NCBI RefSeq assembly: GCF_019931165.1
Contig: NZ_JAIOUP010000008.1
Coordinates: 41,845 to 105,844 of the forward strand
Length of the DNA stretch: 64,000 nt
Direction: 5' to 3'
From: Schnuerera sp. xch1
Lineage (GTDB): Bacteria > Bacillota > Clostridia > Tissierellales > Tepidimicrobiaceae
The number at the start of each line of letters is the position of its first letter. Position 1 is the stretch's first letter. A program made the position numbers and the translations under genes. The notes under the pieces are model-generated. The model was given only the letters and a program-made list of their open reading frames with translations, made no database searches and was not told the origin of the DNA. Below, in pieces: positions 60,987-64,000 of the stretch.

Positions 60987-62099
60987 TTATTTTATACTTG
61001 CTTCTTCTATCCAACATTGTTCATCTTTGATATCGAGTTGGAAGATCTTACCCATATCTTTATCATATTTTGCTTCATGAAATTTAAATAACATAGTAGT
61101 ATCTGACAAGTTTCCTAGTATTTCAATTTTTCCTCTTTTATTAGACATCACATAACGGAAACATTTTCCGTGACCATTAAGTTTAGATTTAGTTTTTTCT
61201 ACAATGTGATATCCTTCCTTGAGTGGAAGTTGGAATTGATTTTTCACGCCTGAGACAGGTCTGCATTGGAATATATAATATGGGTTAATTCCTATTGCAG
61301 TAAGTTTATTAATAAGTGTAGCTAAGACATCTGGGTTGTCATTAACGCCCTTTAGTAAAACAGTTTGATTTTTGAGAACAACTTCGCTGTTTAATAGATT
61401 TTTTACTGCTTTTATAGACTCTTTTGTTATTTCATTTGGATGGTTAAAGTGGGTTACTACATAGATTTTCTTCTTTCTCGAATATTCTCTTAAAATATTG
61501 AGTAATTCCTGATCTCCATTTATCCTCATCGGGAATGTGACAGGTGTTCTAGTCCCAAAACGGATCAAATCTAAATGTTCAATAGAAGATAGATCTTCTA
61601 AGTAAGAGTGAATTATTCTGTTGTTATTTAAAAAAGCATCTCCACCTGATATTAGAACATTATTTATTTCATCATGTTCTTTTATATAGGCGATAATTTC
61701 TTTTAAATGGTTCATAATCTCATCACTATTTAATCCAACAAGTCTTTTTCGAAAACAGTGTCTGCAGTACATACCACATTGGTTGGTAGATAACAACAAA
61801 CCTGTCTGTTTATACTTATGTTGCAATCCAACAACTACTGTATTATTTGACTCTCCACTCGTATCAAAGCTACCTGTTAAGTCTGTCTCTTTTGTGGAAG
61901 GAATACACAATTTTCTTATAGGATCATTTTCATCATCTTTGTCAATTAAAGATAAATAGTAATGTGGAATAGACAAAGGATATTGTTTGACTATTTCATT
62001 TAATTTCTCTTTTTCTTCCTTTGAAAATTCCTTTTGGAGTGCTTTCTCTAATTCATCCACAGTTGTTATGTTATTGGCTAATTCTTTTTTCCAATTCAT
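60987..62099 (-). CDS. KamA-family radical SAM protein (divergent paralogue)
   Basis: This 370-residue radical SAM protein has the cluster cysteines C108, C112 and C115 in QCGMYCRHCFRKR and the KamA motifs ISGGDAFL, GTRTPVTFPMRI, THFNHPNEI and LLKGVNDNPDVL. It is shorter than the lysine aminomutase at 50888. It has no Cys-rich tail and no DAPGGGGK motif; a shorter loop around K324 (NKRGKIEIL) stands where the PLP lysine would be. It could be an aminomutase for another amino acid or an EpmB-like enzyme; the reaction is not known. It lies alone on the minus strand between palindromic repeats. Confidence 0.8.
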   Translation of the reverse strand: MNWKKELANNITTVDELEKALQKEFSKEEKEKLNEIVKQYPLSIPHYYLSLIDKDDENDPIRKLCIPSTKETDLTGSFDTSGESNNTVVVGLQHKYKQTGLLLSTNQCGMYCRHCFRKRLVGLNSDEIMNHLKEIIAYIKEHDEINNVLISGGDAFLNNNRIIHSYLEDLSSIEHLDLIRFGTRTPVTFPMRINGDQELLNILREYSRKKKIYVVTHFNHPNEITKESIKAVKNLLNSEVVLKNQTVLLKGVNDNPDVLATLINKLTAIGINPYYIFQCRPVSGVKNQFQLPLKEGYHIVEKTKSKLNGHGKCFRYVMSNKRGKIEILGNLSDTTMLFKFHEAKYDKDMGKIFQLDIKDEQCWIEEASIK

Positions 62100-62188
62100 C
62101 GCAACCCCCCTTCTAAACTAAACAAGTTATTTTGTGATATTGTAATACTATAATTTTAACAGACTTTATCAATTGGGTCAAATTTCTA

Positions 62189-62247
62189 AACATTGAATAA
62201 CTTTCTTTATTAGTGCCTGGCACTAATAAAGAAAGTTATTCAATGTT
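62189..62247. repeat. 59-bp near-perfect palindrome with GTGCC-T-GGCAC centre, copy C
   Basis: Two 29-base arms (62189-62217 and 62219-62247) are exact complements around a single central T. It forms a very stable hairpin and shares the TAACTTTCTTT...GTGCC pattern with copies A and B. It lies between the ECF S-component gene (its downstream side) and the KamA-like gene start, and may also end the S-component transcript. Confidence 0.85.
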
Positions 62248-62259
62248 CTGACTATGACT

Positions 62260-62769
62260 CTATTCCCTGTATTTCTCATAGGTTTTAATCAATATAGGAA
62301 TCAATATAATTTGTATAATTATTCCAGGGATGGCTGTTAGAGTCATTCCATATACATATATGTCTAATGGTGGCATTGGCAATCCAAATCCTTGGCCTAG
62401 CAACAATATGGTTAGGGCAGCACCCATTCTTCCGATTATCATGCTTATAATTAAGGAAAATATCAGATTCATATTTAATCTTTTATAGAGATAACCAGAT
62501 ATAAGTCCATATATTGATAATTCAACCAACATAATCCATAATACTGGGATAGGGGGCATACCTGTCAGAGCATGATTGAGTAAAGGTGATAAAAATCCTA
62601 CTATTAAACCTAATGAAGGACCTAGTAAAAATCCAGCAATCATAACAGGAATATGCATAGGAAGAAAAATTGATCCATCAATTCCAGACATGTGTATTGC
62701 TGTAGATATTACAATGCTTATTCCTAACAGAACTCCTGATGTAACCAAATCTCTTGTTTTATATTTCAT
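62260..62769 (-). CDS. ECF transporter S component
   Basis: This 169-residue protein has about six hydrophobic segments and the pattern of substrate-binding subunits of energy-coupling-factor vitamin transporters (TSGVLLGISIVISTAIHMSG, FLPMHIPVMIAGFLLGP and GLIVGFLSPLLNHALTGMPP). It would pair with shared EcfA/EcfT parts encoded elsewhere. The substrate is not evident, and no vitamin riboswitch was seen in the short upstream region. The ATG follows GAAAGGAG. Confidence 0.85.
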   Translation of the reverse strand: MKYKTRDLVTSGVLLGISIVISTAIHMSGIDGSIFLPMHIPVMIAGFLLGPSLGLIVGFLSPLLNHALTGMPPIPVLWIMLVELSIYGLISGYLYKRLNMNLIFSLIISMIIGRMGAALTILLLGQGFGLPMPPLDIYVYGMTLTAIPGIIIQIILIPILIKTYEKYRE

Positions 62770-62921
62770 AAAAGAATCTCCTTTCCTGTTCTACCTTTTT
62801 ATTATAATCCTATTGTATTCATTTTCCAATCCATAATTTGTGATGAATCAAAAACTTGCACTCATTAAATGGTTAGTGTAATATTATATAGTAAATTAAT
62901 AACCTGGTTGGAGGAATAAAA

Positions 62922-64000
62922 ATGTTTTTTAGCATATTGTTACTATTGAAAATAATATTATTTATGAATATAACCAAAATTCAATATAATCAATCGTTAA
63001 TATTTCTTACGAGTACACTAGTCACTATGTTTATCTTCACTTCAATTTACTTTAGCAACTATAAGAAAAAAAGGGTACTAGGTTTAAGCATATATACTTT
63101 TATATCCCTAGTTATGTTTATGGATGTAATGTATTATTCACATTTCAATATACTGCCTTCAGCTAATATGTTGAGTCTACTTGGACAGGTAGGAGCTGTA
63201 GGGGATAGCATTGCAGTTTTATTTAGTTTTAAGAATGCTTTATTCATTTTAGATATTCCATTGTTAATAATATACTTGATAAAGACTAACAATAAAAGAG
63301 AGCAAAAAACCTATAATAGACATATAAGGTGGGGAGTCCCTGGATGTATAGCAATTTTACTTATAATCTTATTATTATTTTTAAATACTAAGGATTTATT
63401 GATTCCAGTAAGCAACCAGGAACTGTTCACCTACCATATCAAGGATATAAAGGATGCTATAACTAAGAAAGGTGTAGTTGAAGGTCGAAGTTTGGTTACT
63501 TTAGAGGATTTGGAAAAATTAAAGGATAGGAGCCAGATGATAGAAGGGAAATATACTGGTACAGGAAAAGGTAAAAATTTAATAGTAATACAAGTAGAGG
63601 CTTTACAGAATTTCCCAATTAATCGATTTTATGATGGACAGGAAATAACTCCAAATCTAAATAAGTTGATAGAAGAACAAGGCAGTTTATATTTTAATAA
63701 TTATTATCAACAAATAGGCAGAGGTAATACATCGGATGCTGAGTTTGTAACTAACAATTCATTGTATCCTTCAGATCAAGGATCTATCTATAAAACTTAT
63801 GAAAAGAATACATTCTATGGTTTGCCTTGGATATTAAGAGATAATGGCTATACATCCTGGGTATTTCATGGATATGAAAAGGAATTTTGGAATAGAGAAA
63901 ATGCCTATGTAAATCAAGGATTTCAAAGGTTTGTATCTGAAGAGGATTATGAATTTAGTGAAGATGAAACCATAGGATTTGGAATAATCGATGAAGTTTT
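62922..64000 (+). CDS. LTA synthase-family sulfatase, partial
   Basis: The gene begins at ATG 62922 behind GGAGGAA and runs off the window. About 360 residues are visible: an N-terminal membrane part with about five helices (residues 1-165), then the start of the extracellular sulfatase-like domain with VIQVEALQNFPIN (metal-binding Glu) and GRGNTSDAEFVTNNSLYP, whose Thr matches the catalytic threonine of LtaS. Members polymerise glycerol phosphate on lipoteichoic acid or transfer related groups. The catalytic domain is not complete here, so the exact subgroup cannot be given. Confidence 0.88.
   Translation, partial: MFFSILLLLKIILFMNITKIQYNQSLIFLTSTLVTMFIFTSIYFSNYKKKRVLGLSIYTFISLVMFMDVMYYSHFNILPSANMLSLLGQVGAVGDSIAVLFSFKNALFILDIPLLIIYLIKTNNKREQKTYNRHIRWGVPGCIAILLIILLLFLNTKDLLIPVSNQELFTYHIKDIKDAITKKGVVEGRSLVTLEDLEKLKDRSQMIEGKYTGTGKGKNLIVIQVEALQNFPINRFYDGQEITPNLNKLIEEQGSLYFNNYYQQIGRGNTSDAEFVTNNSLYPSDQGSIYKTYEKNTFYGLPWILRDNGYTSWVFHGYEKEFWNRENAYVNQGFQRFVSEEDYEFSEDETIGFGIIDEV

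Noticed and set aside
1..64000. CRISPR arrays, tRNA and rRNA genes, transposases
   Set aside because: No regularly spaced repeats, no tRNA cloverleaf, no rRNA sequence and no transposase were recognised on either strand.

Overview
The window comes from a low-GC, spore-forming, anaerobic Firmicute that ferments amino acids, most likely a member of Clostridia/Tissierellia. This is an inference from gene content: spore genes (spoIIR, a gerK-type receptor, sleB-ypeB, a SPOCS/LysM protein, a SpoIID-amidase fusion), a lysine-fermentation operon, and at least two in-frame UGA (selenocysteine) genes. No rRNA, tRNA, transposase or CRISPR array was seen.

Layout. 1-1.4 kb: a cut-off G5/DUF348 surface protein and a Pro/Met/Tyr-rich repeat protein. 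1.4-11.6 kb: an alpha-mannoside locus (manA, PTS EIIA, EIIC, EIIB, a PRD regulator and a secreted multidomain GH38 alpha-mannosidase). It lies between two near-identical 50-bp copies of the metG promoter. 11.6-17.5 kb: a Met T-box, metG, tatD, rnmV, ksgA and a protein of unknown function. 17.5-21.1 kb: a redox and metal block with a selenocysteine glutaredoxin, a DUF1858 protein, a YvlD-like membrane protein, a selenocysteine HesB-like protein and mgtE, which has a possible leader peptide. 21.1-33.2 kb: sporulation and housekeeping genes (SpoIID-amidase, veg, SPOCS-LysM, ispE, gerKA/B/C-like, spoIIR), interrupted by an NADP-type alcohol dehydrogenase and an AraC regulator. 33.2-37.9 kb: peptidase and transport genes (rocB-like, AGCS symporter, M20 peptidase). 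38-40.1 kb: sleB-ypeB. 40.2-47.1 kb: a second alpha-mannoside PTS locus with an intracellular mngB-like GH38 and its own PRD regulator. 47.2-59.6 kb: murI, then a sigma-54 activator facing a near-perfect -24/-12 promoter that drives kdd-kamA-kamB-kamC-kamD-kamE, followed by an OPT transporter and a PqqD-like protein. 59.6-64 kb: a DAACS symporter, a second KamA-like radical SAM protein, an ECF S component and a cut-off LtaS-like sulfatase.

How it works together. Each mannoside locus imports a mannoside through a fructose-family PTS and cleaves it with a GH38 enzyme, one outside and one inside the cell. manA then feeds mannose-6-phosphate to glycolysis. The kam operon turns L-lysine into beta-lysine, then 3,5-diaminohexanoate, then 5-amino-3-oxohexanoate, with KamB/KamC as probable reactivases of the B12 aminomutase. 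The later enzymes (kce, kal, atoDA) are not in the window.

The strongest leads are: two UGA-containing redox genes, each with a SECIS-like hairpin and each preceded by a matching 17-bp ATACC-N6-GGGTAT element that resembles a CsoR/CstR operator; a 31-codon ORF with a PLPR...RLKFF pattern ending in a hairpin just before mgtE; and the mannoside locus bracketed by duplicated metG promoter DNA, with a shrunken T-box remnant at its left edge.
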